Source of the DNA: Deltaproteobacteria bacterium
Lineage (GTDB): Bacteria; Myxococcota_A; Polyangia; Polyangiales; JADJMO01
Assembly: GCA_016182965.1 (NCBI GenBank)
Contig: JACPFM010000016.1
Span: 1-36,340 of the forward strand
Direction: 5' to 3'
DNA length: 36,340 bases
Both the position numbers and the translations under genes were made by a program. Numbering within the stretch: position 1 is the stretch's first letter; each line of letters opens with the position of its first letter. A model generated the notes under the pieces. The model searched no databases and had not been told where the DNA came from. It saw only the letters and a program-made list of their open reading frames with translations. Positions 1-9,957 of the stretch are shown piece after piece.

Positions 1-42
1 GGCGCGAAGACCGGCTGACGCTCCGAGGTCGACCAGATGAGA

Positions 43-216
43 TGAACCAGCAGAAGCGTGTCGCTGTGAGCGCCGAGCATGCCCGGCATCGACCGGGGCC
101 TTTCGCCGGTTGCTGCGCCGTGTGCGAGGAGCCCGCTTCAGCAGCTTCAGCGGGCTTACGACGCCGTCGGTGCCCCGGGCTTCCAGCCCGGGGGCATTCA
201 GGGACAGGCCCTAGTG
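43..216. repeat. Dispersed palindromic element D, copy 1 (right part)
   Basis: This segment is nearly identical to 32709-32871. Both share the run through GCGCCGAGCATGCCCGGCAT, the hairpin AGCCCGCTTCAGCGGGCT and the hairpin CCCCGGGCTTCCAGCCCGGG, and both end near GGGACAGGC. Copy 1 has a 9-base duplication in the first hairpin (CTTCAGCAG). If this copy is built like copy 2, its left arm lies before the window start. The right end stops about 9 bases from the trmFO stop codon. REP/BIME-like is an inference from the hairpin structure. Confidence 0.75.
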
Positions 217-225
217 CGGAGAGGG

Positions 226-1542
226 TCACGACGCGGCCAGCCACCGCTCCAAATCGATCAGCGCGCGCTCGGCCATGCGCTCGTAGCGCTCGTGCTTCGG
301 CGGCTTCTTGCCCGTCCACGGCATCGGCGGGACGTGCGCCCAGGTGATGTTCGACGGTTGGAACCCGTGCTTGTCGCCGGGATCGCGGCCCAGGTGCGTG
401 AGCAAGCCGCCGAGCGCGGTGGTCTCGGGCGGCGGCACGATCGGCCCGCCGGCGAGGCGTTGCGCGAGCATCAGCGCGCAGAGGAACCCGCCCGCGGCGC
501 TCTCGACGTAGCCCTCCACGCCCGTCACCTGTCCCGCGAGGAACACGCCGGGAAGCTCCCGAAGCTGCATCGTTTCGTCGAGCACGCGCGGCGCGTGGAC
601 GAAGGTGTTGCGGTGCACCGAGCCGAACCGCAGGAACTCGGCGCGCTCGAGGCCGGGGATCATGCGGAGCACGCGCGCCTGCGCCGTCCAGGTCATGCGC
701 GACTGGAAGCCCACGAGGTTGTACGCGGTCGCCGCGGCGTCCTCCTGCCGCAGCTGCACCACCGCCCACGGCCAGCGTCCCGTGCGAGGATCGGTGAGCC
801 CGACCGGCTTCATCGGTCCGAAGCGCAGCGTGTCGGGACCGCGCTCGGCCATCACCTCGATCGGCAGGCAGCCCTCGAAGTAGCGCGTGTCCTCGAACGA
901 ACGCGCCTCGACCTTCTCGGCCGCGAGCACCGCCTCGAGGAAGGCGGCGTACTGCGGCTTGTCCATCGGGCAGTTGAGGTACGCGTCGTCGCCGCCCTTG
1001 TCCCAGCGGGACGCACGGAAGACCTTATCGAAGTCGATAGAGTCGGCCGCGACGATCGGCGCGATCGCGTCGTAGTACGCGAGCCGATCGCCGACGACGC
1101 GCTCGAGGTCCTTCGCGAGCGCCTCGCCGGTCAGCGGACCGGTCGCGAGGATGGTCGGGCGCTCCTCGGGGATGGCCGTCACCTCGCCGTGGACGACGGT
1201 GATGCGCGGGTGAGCCTTCACCGCGCGCTCGACCGCGTTGGCGAACACCTCGCGATCGACCGCGAGCGCGCCGCCGGCGGGCACCTTCGCCTCGTCGGCG
1301 CAGCGGAGGATCAACGAGCCGGCGCGGCGGAGCTCCTCCTTGAGCAGCCCGACCGCGTTCGACAGCGCGGCGCCGCGCAGGGAGTTCGAGCACACGAGCT
1401 CGGCGAGTCGATCGCCGTGCTGGGCCGGCGTGCGCTTGATCGGCTTCTGCTCGCGCAGCTCGACCTCGTGCCCGCGCGCCGCGAGCTGGAACGCCGCCTC
1501 GCAGCCCGCGAGGCCTCCTCCGACGACCACGATCTTCGGCAC
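226..1542 (-). CDS. trmFO: Methylenetetrahydrofolate-tRNA-(uracil-54-C5)-methyltransferase TrmFO
   Basis: Folate- and FAD-dependent enzyme that makes ribothymidine at position 54 of tRNA in the cytoplasm. The N-terminus carries the FAD-binding motif VVVGGGLAG (residues 5-13). The two cysteines used by the family are present at about Cys51 ([10 protein letters not shown]) and Cys225 ([10 protein letters not shown]). The C-terminal FAD region has [20 protein letters not shown] start at 1542 gives 438 residues, matching the family length of about 435-445; upstream in-frame codons would only add an unrelated Arg-rich tail. The gene diverges from the VanW gene across about 100 bases. Function is secure from family knowledge; the start is inferred from length and from the FAD motif lying at the N-terminus. 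Confidence 0.95.
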   Translation of the reverse strand: MPKIVVVGGGLAGCEAAFQLAARGHEVELREQKPIKRTPAQHGDRLAELVCSNSLRGAALSNAVGLLKEELRRAGSLILRCADEAKVPAGGALAVDREVFANAVERAVKAHPRITVVHGEVTAIPEERPTILATGPLTGEALAKDLERVVGDRLAYYDAIAPIVAADSIDFDKVFRASRWDKGGDDAYLNCPMDKPQYAAFLEAVLAAEKVEARSFEDTRYFEGCLPIEVMAERGPDTLRFGPMKPVGLTDPRTGRWPWAVVQLRQEDAAATAYNLVGFQSRMTWTAQARVLRMIPGLERAEFLRFGSVHRNTFVHAPRVLDETMQLRELPGVFLAGQVTGVEGYVESAAGGFLCALMLAQRLAGGPIVPPPETTALGGLLTHLGRDPGDKHGFQPSNITWAHVPPMPWTGKKPPKHERYERMAERALIDLERWLAAS

Positions 1543-1640
1543 TGCGCCTGCTGTCGCACGTGGGGCCCGATCCGGCAACAGGCGCCGTGAGAACTTGGCC
1601 CGATGGTGGTCCCTCGACCAGAAGGGGAGGAGGCTCCCCA

Positions 1641-3254
1641 ATGGAGACGGCGCCCGCCCCGAACGACACGATCGGACCGCGACCGCGCGCGCCGATCGCG
1701 CTGCCGTACGTGCTCGGCGTGCTGTCGGCCGCGACGGTGTTCTTCCTGGCGCGGCCCAGCGACGAGATCACCCGCGCGACGCGGACGCTGCACATCAGCT
1801 TCCTCGGCGAGCCGGTGTCGATCGACGCCGGCACGGCGACCCGCCTCCGCGCGTCGCTCCGCGCGCACCTCCGCGGCAAGGTCACCCTCGAGCTCGGCGG
1901 GATCAAGAAGACGCTCAGCCGGGAGGCGCTCGGCGCGCGCGTCGACGAGCTGCGGCTGTCGGCGCTCGTCCGCGACCTGTCCGATCCGACCTCGCCGATC
2001 CTGCAGAACGCCGCCCGCGCGCCGTCGGTGCCGCTCTTGCTGCCGATCCCGGTGACGCTCGACGCGAAGGCGGCCATCGCCGCGGTCGGATCGCTCAAGG
2101 ACGATCTGGACGAGCCGGCGCAGGACGCGAAGGTCGATCTCGACCGGCGCAAGGTGGTCCCCGAGATCCCCGGCCGAAGGGTGAAGGTCTACGAGACGCT
2201 CGCCGCGGTCGACGAGGCGCTGCGCGCCGGCAAGGAGACCGTCTCCATCGCGTACGATCCCGTCGCGCCGAGGGTCGCGGCGGCGGCGCTGAAGGACGTC
2301 GACCTGAGCGAGACGCTCGGCTTCTTCGAGACCCGCTACGCGACCGATCACAAGCACACCGATCGCACGTTCAACCTGCGGATCGCCGCGTCGCGCCTCA
2401 ACGGCAAGGTGATCCTCCCGGGCGAGACCTTCGACTTCAACGCGGTGGTCGGTCCGCGCGACGAGGCGCACGGCTACCGCATCGCCAAGGTGATCGCCGA
2501 CGGCGAGCTGGTCGACGGCATCGGCGGCGGCACCTGTCAGATCGCCGGCACGCTGCACGGCGCCGCCTTCTTCGCCGGGCTCGAGGTCGTGCAGCGCACG
2601 CCGCACACCCGCCCGTCGGGCTACATCAAGATGGGGCTCGACGCCGCGGTCGCGTACCCGCACGTCACGCTCAAGCTGCGCAACCCGTTCCCACACCCGG
2701 TGGTGCTGCGCGAGAGCGTCGCCTTCGGCGTCGTCCGCGCGGAGGTCCTCGGGCCCAAGCGCGCGCGCATCGTCACCTTCATCCGGAAGATCGACGAGAT
2801 CATCCCGTTCTCCGAGCGCGTCGTGATGGACGACCGCTTGCCCAAGGGCGTGAAGGTCATCACGCAGCGCGGCATTCCGGGCTTCAAGGTGCGGCGCTAC
2901 CGCGTCGTCCGCGACGGCACCCTGGCGGTGCGCGAGAAGACCGTCGACACCTACCCGCCCACCCAGCAGATCGTCCGCGTCGGCACCGGGCTCGACGTCG
3001 GTGGCGGAAAGCCCCAGCCGGACGATCACCCCGAGTACGTCGCGGACGAATACCTGGTGATCACGCAGGGCGCATCCGCGGACTCGTCCGGAAAGGACGG
3101 GGGCATGGAAGAGGTGCGCGTCGCCGGAAAGACGGGCACCAAGGGTTGGACGCGGAAGTATACCACCGGTTCGGTGACGGACGTGCCCGACGGCGACGAC
3201 GAAGACGAGGCGAAACCCTCGAAAAAAGTGGCCTCCCGCAAGGCCAAGCCCTGA
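1641..3254 (+). CDS. VanW-domain membrane-anchored protein
   Basis: The ATG at 1641 follows a purine-rich GGGGAGGAGG and gives 537 residues. After a short cytoplasmic N-terminus there is one membrane segment (about residues 21-38). A region of about 180 residues follows that resembles the beta-rich domains often preceding VanW. The VanW domain itself spans about residues 222-368, with the hallmarks [27 protein letters not shown] and [16 protein letters not shown]. The tail is charged and Lys-rich. VanW proteins are linked to cell-wall or peptidoglycan functions in Gram-positives, but their reaction is unknown; here the protein is probably anchored with its bulk in the periplasm. No neighbouring van genes are present, so this is not evidence of glycopeptide resistance. 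Confidence 0.85.
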   Translation: METAPAPNDTIGPRPRAPIALPYVLGVLSAATVFFLARPSDEITRATRTLHISFLGEPVSIDAGTATRLRASLRAHLRGKVTLELGGIKKTLSREALGARVDELRLSALVRDLSDPTSPILQNAARAPSVPLLLPIPVTLDAKAAIAAVGSLKDDLDEPAQDAKVDLDRRKVVPEIPGRRVKVYETLAAVDEALRAGKETVSIAYDPVAPRVAAAALKDVDLSETLGFFETRYATDHKHTDRTFNLRIAASRLNGKVILPGETFDFNAVVGPRDEAHGYRIAKVIADGELVDGIGGGTCQIAGTLHGAAFFAGLEVVQRTPHTRPSGYIKMGLDAAVAYPHVTLKLRNPFPHPVVLRESVAFGVVRAEVLGPKRARIVTFIRKIDEIIPFSERVVMDDRLPKGVKVITQRGIPGFKVRRYRVVRDGTLAVREKTVDTYPPTQQIVRVGTGLDVGGGKPQPDDHPEYVADEYLVITQGASADSSGKDGGMEEVRVAGKTGTKGWTRKYTTGSVTDVPDGDDEDEAKPSKKVASRKAKP

Positions 3255-3299
3255 CGGGGAGGGTTCCGGCGGAGGCCCGCTCCGTGCTCTCATCGTGAC

Positions 3300-5354
3300 G
3301 TGGCCAACGCACCGAAGGTCCCGGCGCCGGAGACGGCGAGCGACGCGGACGTCGGTGCGCGCCGCCTCGACACGCTCGACGACGCCACGACGATCGAGGT
3401 GCTCGAGCGCGAGCTGGCCCGCGCCTATCGCATCGAGCGCGCGCTGCGCGACGTCGGCCTCGCGCTCGGGACCACCCTCGACCTCGACTCGCTGCTCCGC
3501 TTGATCCTCGAGCGCACCACCGAGGCGCTCGAGGCCGAGCGCGCCACGCTGTTCCTCCTCGAAAACAAGCCCGATCGCTCCGCCAACCCGCCGACGCGGT
3601 TCGAGACGATGCTCGTCTCGCGCGTCACCGAGGGGGGCGCGGTCGACGAGATCGCGCTGCACCTCGGCGAGGGGATCGCCGGCGAGGTCGCGCGCACCGG
3701 AAAGGTCGCCAACGTCCGCGACGCCTACGCCGATCCGCGCTTCTCGCGGGCGTGGGACGAGCGCAGCGGGTTCCGCACCCGCTCGGTGCTGTGCGTCCCG
3801 CTGAAGAGCCAGCTCGGTCGCATCGTCGGCGTCATCCAGGTGCTCAACAAACGGCCCGGCGGGGCGATCCACGATCGCGAGGGCTGGGGCGGCGGCGAGG
3901 AGGCGTACTTCGACGACGACGACACCGCGCTCCTGCAGGCGCTGGCCACCCAGGCGGCGGTCTCCATCGAGCAGGCGCGGCTGTTCGTCTCCATCCTCGA
4001 CAAGAACCGCGAGCTGTCCGCCGCACGGGCGGCGCTCGAGAAGAAGGTCCAGGACCTCGCGGTCCTGTTCGCGATCGAGCGCGCGACCGCCCGCGCCACC
4101 ACGCGCGCCGAGCTCGCCGCCGCGCTCCTCCCCGAGGCGACGAGGGCGGTCGCCGGGCGCACGGCCTACGTCGTCCTCGCCGACGAGAGCGGCGATCTGG
4201 CGCTCTTCCACCTCGATCACGACGCGATCGACCTCGCGGGCGACGTGTTCGCGCCGCCGGAGCGGGGCTCGCGCCCGAGCATCCCGGTCGCCCCGCCGAG
4301 CGTCCCGGTGCAGCACCGGTCGATCCACAAGCTGCGCATCAAGGCGCGCGAAGGCCTGGTCGGCGCGGCCATCGCGACCGGCCATACGATCGTCGTCGAC
4401 GACATCGCCAACGATCCGCGGTGCAGCGCGCTCATCCGCGACGCGCTCTATCCGGCGCTCGCGGACGAGCGCATGCCGGCCGCCGTCGTGCCGCTGCTCG
4501 ACGAGAACGACACGCCGTTCGGCGCGCTGGCGGTCGTGCGCAAAGGCGGCGCGCCGCCGTTCGCCGCCGACGACGTCGATCTCCTGCGCCTCGTGGCGCT
4601 CAACGCCTCCACCGGCTTCCAGCTCGAGCGCGCGCGCGATGCCCGCGTGCGCGAGGAGCGCTTGACCACCATCGGCTCGCTGCTCTCCGGCATGATGCAC
4701 GACCTCAAGACCCCGCTGACCGTGATCAGCGGCTACGTGCAGCTGATGGCCGACGAGGGCGATCCGGCGCAACGCGAGGCGTACGCGGAGCTGATCCACA
4801 AGCAGTTCGACCACCTCGGGGCGATGCAGCGCGAGATCCTCGCCTTCGCGCGCGGCGAGCGCACCGTGCTCCTGCGCAAGGTCTACCTGCAGAAGTTCTT
4901 CGGCGAGATCGAGGGGCAGCTCCGCCACGAGATCGCGCGCCGCAGGGTGCCCGTCGATCTGTCGTTCGAGCTGCGCGACCGCGGCACCGCGCGCATCGAC
5001 GAGGCCAAGCTCACGCGGGCCATCCACAACCTCGCGCGCAACGCCATCGAGGCGATCGGCGAGCGCGGCGGCAAGCTGCGTATCGTGATCGATCAGCAGC
5101 CCGGCGCGCTCATCATCGAGGTCTCCGACAACGGACCGGGCCTCCCGGCGCAGGTGCAGGAGCGCCTCTTCCAGTCGTTCGTCACCGCCGGCAAGCCGAC
5201 GGGCACCGGCCTCGGGCTCGCCATCGTGAAGAAGATCGCCGAAGACCACGGCGGCACCATCGAGGCGAGCTCCTCGCCCGACGGCGCGACGTTCACCCTG
5301 CGCATCCCGCAGGATCCGACGAACCCGGCGTTGAAGCGCATGCCGACGCAGTGA
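3300..5354 (+). CDS. Soluble sensor histidine kinase with two GAF domains
   Basis: GTG start at 3300, 684 residues, with no membrane segment, so the kinase is probably cytoplasmic. Order of parts: GAF domain 1 (about 50-220), a short helical coiled stretch (about 225-260), GAF domain 2 (about 265-445), a dimerisation and phosphoacceptor helix with HDLKTPL (His near residue 467), then a HATPase domain. The HATPase shows an N box (HNLARNAIEAI, about 575), G1 box (SDNGPGLP), F box (LFQSF) and G2 box (GTGLGLAIVKK, about 634). There is no receiver domain and no adjacent response regulator, so it is an orphan kinase. The ligand of the GAF domains cannot be read from sequence. The nearest GGAGG lies about 25 bases upstream, so the start is less sure than the family. 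Confidence 0.93.
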   Translation: MANAPKVPAPETASDADVGARRLDTLDDATTIEVLERELARAYRIERALRDVGLALGTTLDLDSLLRLILERTTEALEAERATLFLLENKPDRSANPPTRFETMLVSRVTEGGAVDEIALHLGEGIAGEVARTGKVANVRDAYADPRFSRAWDERSGFRTRSVLCVPLKSQLGRIVGVIQVLNKRPGGAIHDREGWGGGEEAYFDDDDTALLQALATQAAVSIEQARLFVSILDKNRELSAARAALEKKVQDLAVLFAIERATARATTRAELAAALLPEATRAVAGRTAYVVLADESGDLALFHLDHDAIDLAGDVFAPPERGSRPSIPVAPPSVPVQHRSIHKLRIKAREGLVGAAIATGHTIVVDDIANDPRCSALIRDALYPALADERMPAAVVPLLDENDTPFGALAVVRKGGAPPFAADDVDLLRLVALNASTGFQLERARDARVREERLTTIGSLLSGMMHDLKTPLTVISGYVQLMADEGDPAQREAYAELIHKQFDHLGAMQREILAFARGERTVLLRKVYLQKFFGEIEGQLRHEIARRRVPVDLSFELRDRGTARIDEAKLTRAIHNLARNAIEAIGERGGKLRIVIDQQPGALIIEVSDNGPGLPAQVQERLFQSFVTAGKPTGTGLGLAIVKKIAEDHGGTIEASSSPDGATFTLRIPQDPTNPALKRMPTQ

Positions 5355-5402
5355 CGAGGATGGTGGCTGGGGCAGCTTCGCTGCAGGTGCGCGCTGGTTC
5401 AG

Positions 5403-5535
5403 GTCTAGAGTCTAGAGTCTAGAGTCTAGAGTCTGGGTCAACGGACACGACGCGCGGAAGGTCGGCCGCTGCTCGGTCATCGGGGGACTGGTCTCGGACT
5501 CTAAGCTCTAGACTCTAGACTCTAGACTCTAGACT
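5403..5535. repeat. Heptamer inverted-repeat element A1 (GTCTAGA family)
   Basis: Four tandem copies of GTCTAGA at 5403-5430 are followed by a core of about 60 bases. The reverse complement then runs at 5497-5535 (GACTCTA units, the first imperfect). The arms could form a long stem. The element lies between the convergent 3' ends of the histidine kinase (48 bases away) and the phospholipase D gene (19 bases away), so it could act as a bidirectional terminator-like hairpin. It has no U-tract. Confidence 0.9.
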
Positions 5536-5554
5536 GACTCCGGCCCCATCCCGC

Positions 5555-6742
5555 TCACAGGAAGCGCGCGAACAGCAGCGCGATCTCGCCGAGCACCCGC
5601 CGCACGAAGCCTCGCCGCCGCAGCGTGTCCAACGTCCACTCGACGCTCGCCGAGAGGTCGCGCTCGAACGACGCCTTCACCATCTGCCCGAACCTGCGGC
5701 TCTCGATCGCGAGGTTGACCTCGAGGTTGTAGCGGAAGCTGCGGTGATCGAGGTTGTAGGAGCCGATCGTCACGCGCGCCTCGTCGACCACCGCGGTCTT
5801 CGAGTGGAGCACCGAGCCGGCGAAGGCGAACGCGCGCACGCCCTTCTTCACCAGGCGCTCGAGCAACGCCTCGACCGCCCACTGCACCACAGGGAGATCG
5901 CTGTTCGCCGGCACCAAAACCCGCACCGCGACGCCGCGTCGCGCCGCCTGGACGAGCGCGCGGCGGGTGCGGAAGTCCGGGACGAAGTACGCGTTCACGA
6001 TGTCGATCGACGCGCGCGCCTGCTGGATCCAGCGCAGGTAGGTGGCGCGGATGGCGCGGCGCTGACGCCAGCCGTGGCCGTTGGCCATCACCCACACCGG
6101 TCGGGTGGGCGCGGGCGGGACCTCGGTGTTCTGCGGGACGAGGCTCGGATCGCTCCGATCGCGCCGCGGCAGCAGTCGCCGCCAGGTGCCGTGGAACAGC
6201 GTGCGCAGCTCGGAGGCCGCGGGGCCGCGGACCTCGACCATGTCGTCGCGCCAGCCCTCGCCGCCCTGGGTGCGCGACGCCCACTCGCGACCGATGTTCA
6301 GGCCGCCGGTGAAGCCGACCTCGCCGTCGCACACCAGCATCTTGCGGTGGTCGCGGAAGGCCCAGCGCCGCTGCGCGTCGGCGAGGCCGAAGAGCGGATG
6401 GTAGGCGCGCGCGTCGGCGCCCGAGGCGCGCAGCGCCTGGAACATGTCGGGGTCGATCGGGCGGCTGCCGAAGGCGTCGAACACCAGGCGCACCGTCACG
6501 CCCGCGCGCGCGCGCTCGGCCAACGCGTCGCAGAACTGGCGGCCCACCGCGTCGGAGCCGAACCAGTAGAACTCCATCAGCACCTCGCGCTGCGCGGCCG
6601 CGATCGCCGCGAGCATCGCCGGGTACGCCTCGTCTCCGTCTCGCAGGAGGCGGACCTCGTCGGAGCCGATGCGCACCGCGCCCGCCGCCGGCGCAGCGCG
6701 CCCGGTCGCGGTGGCGATCCGCGCGAGATCGGACTCGGTCAT
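5555..6742 (-). CDS. Phospholipase D-family cardiolipin synthase-like protein
   Basis: Two complete HKD catalytic motifs are visible: His132-Lys134-Asp139 (HRKMLVCD) and His313-Lys315-Asp320 (HSKTAVVD), each followed by the usual Gly/Asn stretch (GFTGGLNIG, TIGSYNLDHR). The ATG at 6742 gives 395 residues with no N-terminal membrane helices, resembling ClsB-type rather than ClsA-type cardiolipin synthases. The likely reaction is phosphatidyl transfer between phosphatidylglycerol molecules at the inner membrane; another phospholipase D activity is possible. The start codon follows the hisA stop after one base, implying translational coupling to a histidine gene, which is an odd pairing. Confidence 0.88.
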   Translation of the reverse strand: MTESDLARIATATGRAAPAAGAVRIGSDEVRLLRDGDEAYPAMLAAIAAAQREVLMEFYWFGSDAVGRQFCDALAERARAGVTVRLVFDAFGSRPIDPDMFQALRASGADARAYHPLFGLADAQRRWAFRDHRKMLVCDGEVGFTGGLNIGREWASRTQGGEGWRDDMVEVRGPAASELRTLFHGTWRRLLPRRDRSDPSLVPQNTEVPPAPTRPVWVMANGHGWRQRRAIRATYLRWIQQARASIDIVNAYFVPDFRTRRALVQAARRGVAVRVLVPANSDLPVVQWAVEALLERLVKKGVRAFAFAGSVLHSKTAVVDEARVTIGSYNLDHRSFRYNLEVNLAIESRRFGQMVKASFERDLSASVEWTLDTLRRRGFVRRVLGEIALLFARFL

Positions 6743-6743
6743 G

Positions 6744-7457
6744 TCACCGGGACGCGTCGATCGCGGCGTCGAGATCGAAGGCTCCGTCGAGGAGGGCGCG
6801 GCCGACCACCACGCCGAAGATGGCGCCGGTGGCGGCGAGGGCGCGGAGATCGTCGAGCGATCCGACGCCGCCGGAGGCGATGACCCGGCGGCCGCTCTCG
6901 CGCGAGAGGGCCGCGGTCGGCTCGACGGCGGGGCCGCCGCGCGTGCCGTCGCGCGACACGTCGGTGTACAGCAGGGCGTCGACATCGAGCCCGTCGAAGC
7001 GGCGCGCGACGTCGAGCGCGGTGACGTCGGACGCCTGCGTCCAGCCCTCGATCGCCACCTTGCCGTCCTTCGCGTCGACCGCGAGGATCACCCGGCCGGG
7101 GTGCCGCTCGACGATCGCGCGCACCAGCGCCGGATCGCGCACCGCGGCCGTGCCGAGGACGACGCGCGAGACGCCGCGCGCGAGCAGCGAATCGACGGTC
7201 TCGGCGCTGCGGATGCCGCCACCGACCTGCACCCCAGGCCCGAACGCGTCGCACATGCGGGCGATGAAGTCGTGCTGCGCGGGCTTGCCGCTGCGGGCGC
7301 CCTCGAGATCGACGACGTGCAGCCGCCCCACCTTGCCCGAGAGCGCGCGCGCGTGCGCGATGGGGTCGACGGGGAACCGGGTCACCTTGCCGTAGTCGCC
7401 CTGGTGCAGGCGGACCACCGCGCCGTCGAGCAGGTCGATCGCCGGGACGAGCTCCAT
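6744..7457 (-). CDS. hisA: Phosphoribosylformimino-AICAR ribotide isomerase HisA
   Basis: Fourth step of histidine biosynthesis, an Amadori rearrangement of ProFAR to PRFAR in the cytoplasm. The (beta-alpha)8 barrel carries the two catalytic aspartates at Asp8 (PAIDLLDG) and Asp128 (LAVDAKDG). The phosphate-binding loops are VGGGIRS (about 78-84) and ASGGVGS. The ATG at 7457 gives 237 residues, the normal HisA length; longer in-frame readings add only Arg-rich non-homologous sequence. The gene lies 46 bases after hisH and is followed at once by the phospholipase D gene. It is distinguished from HisF by the N-terminal PAIDLLDGxVVRL signature. Confidence 0.95.
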   Translation of the reverse strand: MELVPAIDLLDGAVVRLHQGDYGKVTRFPVDPIAHARALSGKVGRLHVVDLEGARSGKPAQHDFIARMCDAFGPGVQVGGGIRSAETVDSLLARGVSRVVLGTAAVRDPALVRAIVERHPGRVILAVDAKDGKVAIEGWTQASDVTALDVARRFDGLDVDALLYTDVSRDGTRGGPAVEPTAALSRESGRRVIASGGVGSLDDLRALAATGAIFGVVVGRALLDGAFDLDAAIDASR

Positions 7458-7503
7458 GGGGGGAGCTTCCCTCAGCTTCGCGCGCCGCGCGAGAGAATCC
7501 GGC

Positions 7504-8181
7504 CTACGGGCGCGGCCGTCGGAGAAACGCTTCGAGGAGCGCGAGGCCCGCGCGCTGGCTCTTCTCCGGGTGGAACTGCGTCGCGAGCAGCGAACCCTCC
7601 GCCAGCGCCGCGGTGATCTCGAGGCATCCGTACGTCGCGGTCGCCGCGACCACCGACGGATCATGGGGGATCGCGTGGTAGCTGTGCACGAAGTAGAACC
7701 ACTCGCCCGCGCGGCCGAGCGCGTCGCGCGCGGCCTCGCCGCCGCGGGTCGCGAGCAGGTGCGGCTGGTTCCAGCCCATGTGCGGGACCTTCAGCCGACG
7801 GCCCTCGTGCACGAGGTCGTCGGGGATGCGCACGACCGATCCGGCGAAGACGCCGAGGCCGCGCGCGCCCGGCGCCTCCTCGCTCTCGTCGAGCAGCAGC
7901 TGCAGCCCGAGGCAGATGCCGAGGTACGGGGTGCCGCGGGCGATCGACGCGCGGAGCGCCTGGCCGAGCGCGCCGCCGTCCTTCGCGAGCGCCGCGGCGC
8001 CATCGCGGAAGGCGCCCTGGCCGGGAACGACGATGCGCGCGGCGCGGGCGATGACGTCGACGTCGTGGGTGACCACCGGCGCGGCGAGGCCCGCGTGCTC
8101 CGCGGCGGCGGCGACCGCCTTCTCGACGCTGCGCAGGTTGCCGAGGCCGAGATCGACGATGGCGAGGGCGGGCGAGTCCAT
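7504..8181 (-). CDS. hisH: Imidazole glycerol phosphate synthase glutaminase subunit HisH
   Basis: Class I glutamine amidotransferase that supplies ammonia to HisF for imidazole ring closure. The nucleophile elbow is GICLG with Cys90, and the catalytic pair is His204 and Glu206 in QFHPEKS. The N-terminus (IVDLGLGNLRSVEKA) is typical of HisH. At 225 residues it is slightly longer than the usual 200-210. It sits between hisB (24 bases upstream) and hisA. The partner hisF is not in the window, so it must be encoded elsewhere. Confidence 0.96.
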   Translation of the reverse strand: MDSPALAIVDLGLGNLRSVEKAVAAAAEHAGLAAPVVTHDVDVIARAARIVVPGQGAFRDGAAALAKDGGALGQALRASIARGTPYLGICLGLQLLLDESEEAPGARGLGVFAGSVVRIPDDLVHEGRRLKVPHMGWNQPHLLATRGGEAARDALGRAGEWFYFVHSYHAIPHDPSVVAATATYGCLEITAALAEGSLLATQFHPEKSQRAGLALLEAFLRRPRP

Positions 8182-8205
8182 TTCAGGGAGCGTGTCGGCT
8201 CGAGA

Positions 8206-8796
8206 TCAGATGGTGAGCGTGCCCTTGGTCGACGGCACGCCGGAGACGCGCGCGTCGACGCGGGTGGCGGCCTCGAGCGCCTTGGCGAAGCTCTTGAAGC
8301 AGATCTCGACGAGGTGGTGGAGGTTGTCGCCGCGCTCCTTGACCACGTGCAGGTTGCACTGCGCGCCGCGCGCGAACCCCTCGAAGAACACCTCGGCGAG
8401 CTCGCTGTCGAACTCGCCGATCTTCGCCTTGGGGAGGGGGACCTCCCAGACGAAGAACGGACGGCCCGAGAGATCGAGCGTGCAGGCGACGCGCGCCTCG
8501 TCCATCGGCAAGAGCGCCCACCCGTAGCGGCGGATGCCCTTGCGATCGCCCAGAGCCTGCGCGAGCGCCTGCCCGAGGGTGATGCCGAGGTCCTCGGTGG
8601 TGTGGTGGCCGTCGATCTGGACGTCGCCCTCGGCGTGCACGGTCAGATCGAACAATCCGTGCCGCGCGAGCTGCTCGACCATGTGCGTGAGGAAGGGCAG
8701 GGGCGTACGCACCTCGTGCTGCCCGGTGCCGTCGAGATCGAGGACGACCTCGATCTTCGTCTCGTTGGTCTCGCGCACGACCCGACCGACGCGCAT
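8206..8796 (-). CDS. hisB: Imidazoleglycerol-phosphate dehydratase HisB
   Basis: Dehydrates imidazoleglycerol phosphate to imidazole acetol phosphate, using two manganese ions bound by histidine-rich motifs. Both are present: DGHHTTED and DNLHHLVEICFKS. The ATG at 8796 (MRVGRVVRETNET) gives 196 residues, the normal size of the monofunctional enzyme. An in-frame ATG 39 bases further upstream would start inside the intergenic heptamer repeat and adds residues unlike any HisB, so it was not chosen. There is no fused histidinol-phosphatase domain. It heads the hisB-hisH-hisA run. Confidence 0.96.
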   Translation of the reverse strand: MRVGRVVRETNETKIEVVLDLDGTGQHEVRTPLPFLTHMVEQLARHGLFDLTVHAEGDVQIDGHHTTEDLGITLGQALAQALGDRKGIRRYGWALLPMDEARVACTLDLSGRPFFVWEVPLPKAKIGEFDSELAEVFFEGFARGAQCNLHVVKERGDNLHHLVEICFKSFAKALEAATRVDARVSGVPSTKGTLTI

Positions 8797-8823
8797 CGCC
8801 GCGACTGTAGCACGCGGACGCGA

Positions 8824-9010
8824 GTCGTCAGTCATCTCAGTCGTCAGTCGTCAGTCGTCAGTCGTCAGCCGAGACGCGCGGCTCGGGCTCGCGGCTCGCC
8901 TTGGTCTTCGGCCGGGGGAAGTCGTCAGTCGTCAGTCATCAGCCGAGACGAGAGGCCCATCTGCGCTTCCCGGCTTCTCGACTGACGACTGACGACTGAC
9001 GACTGACGAC
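8824..9010. repeat. Heptamer inverted-repeat element B1 (GTCGTCA family)
   Basis: Direct GTCGTCA units run at 8824-8870 and again at 8921-8945. Both direct arms end in the same flank, CAGCCGAGACG. The reverse-complement arm (GACTGAC units) runs at 8979-9010. The element fills the gap between the panC stop codon (5 bases away) and the hisB start. The double direct arm with one inverted arm is also seen in element B4, so it may be a defined subtype. Confidence 0.88.
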
Positions 9011-9015
9011 GCTAA

Positions 9016-9891
9016 CTATCCGATGGGCGCCGGGTCCTCGCCGAGCACCACGTTGTCGATGAGGCGCGTGGTGCCGTAGCGGGCGGCGATCGCGAGCACG
9101 GCCTTGCGCTCGATGCGGGCCAGCTCGTCGAGGGGCGCCATCGAGACGGCGTCGGCGCAGGCGACGTAGTCGATCGACGTCGCCCCCGCGGCGATGGGCA
9201 GACGCGCGGCGGCGATCAGCGGCTGGACGTGTCGCTCGCCGGCCTCCCAGGCGGCGACGGCGGCCGAGAGACCCTCGGGGATGCCGCGCGCCTTCTGACG
9301 ATCCTCCGGCGAGAGGTAGGCGTTGCGCGAGGACAGCGCGAGGCCGTCGTCCTCGCGCACGGTGGGAATGCCGACGATCTCCATCGGCACGAACAGATCG
9401 CGCGCCATGCGGGTGACGACCTGCAGCTGCTGGTAGTCCTTGCGACCGAACACCGCGACGCCGGGCCCGACGACGTTGAACAGCTTGAGGACGATGGTGG
9501 CGACGCCCTCGAAATGGGTCGGCCGGAACGCGCCCTCGAGGTGCTTGGTGGTCTCGGGCACCCGCAGGCGCGTCTCGTCGCCGGGCGGGTAGAGCACGCT
9601 CTCGTTCTCGGGCGCGAACACCAGCTCGGCGCCCATCGCGCGGCAGGCCTCGACGTCCTTCTCGAGCGTGCGCGGATACTTCTTGAAGTCCTCGTTGGGC
9701 CCGAACTGGGTCGGGTTGACGAAGACGGTGACCACCACGACCTGGGCGCGGCGCCTCGCCTCCGCGATCAAGGCCAGGTGCCCGCGGTGCAGCGCGCCCA
9801 TCGTCGGGACCACGCCGACCCGCAGGCCGCGTTCACGGGCGAGCGCGAGCCTCGCGCGCAAAGGGTCGATTTCACGGATCAGCTCGGTCAT
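9016..9891 (-). CDS. panC: Pantothenate synthetase PanC
   Basis: Condenses pantoate and beta-alanine with ATP to make pantothenate. Family signatures are the nucleotidyltransferase HIGH-like motif [13 protein letters not shown] (about residues 30-42), [23 protein letters not shown] and the KMSKS-like segment [15 protein letters not shown]. The ATG at 9891 gives 291 residues, close to the family's 280-290; the frame remains open far upstream but without PanC sequence. The gene diverges from the CapA-like gene with 66 bases between start codons, so the two may share a promoter region. The 3' end abuts repeat element B1. Confidence 0.96.
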   Translation of the reverse strand: MTELIREIDPLRARLALARERGLRVGVVPTMGALHRGHLALIAEARRRAQVVVVTVFVNPTQFGPNEDFKKYPRTLEKDVEACRAMGAELVFAPENESVLYPPGDETRLRVPETTKHLEGAFRPTHFEGVATIVLKLFNVVGPGVAVFGRKDYQQLQVVTRMARDLFVPMEIVGIPTVREDDGLALSSRNAYLSPEDRQKARGIPEGLSAAVAAWEAGERHVQPLIAAARLPIAAGATSIDYVACADAVSMAPLDELARIERKAVLAIAARYGTTRLIDNVVLGEDPAPIG

Positions 9892-9957
9892 CGCGGCGGC
9901 AGCGTACGCCGAAAGCTCGACCCGCCGCGAGAGGTCTGGCAGACCTTGGCCCCGGAC

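Noticed and set aside
1641..3254. Vancomycin resistance gene
   Set aside because: A VanW domain alone does not confer resistance; no vanH, A, X, R or S genes are nearby.
1025..5249. Very long open frames opposite the VanW and histidine kinase genes
   Set aside because: They are Arg-rich antisense shadows of high-GC coding sequence; the plus-strand proteins show clear domains.
8797..8835. Upstream extension of hisB to an earlier ATG
   Set aside because: The added 13 residues come from the edge of heptamer element B1 and do not resemble HisB; the internal ATG gives the normal length.
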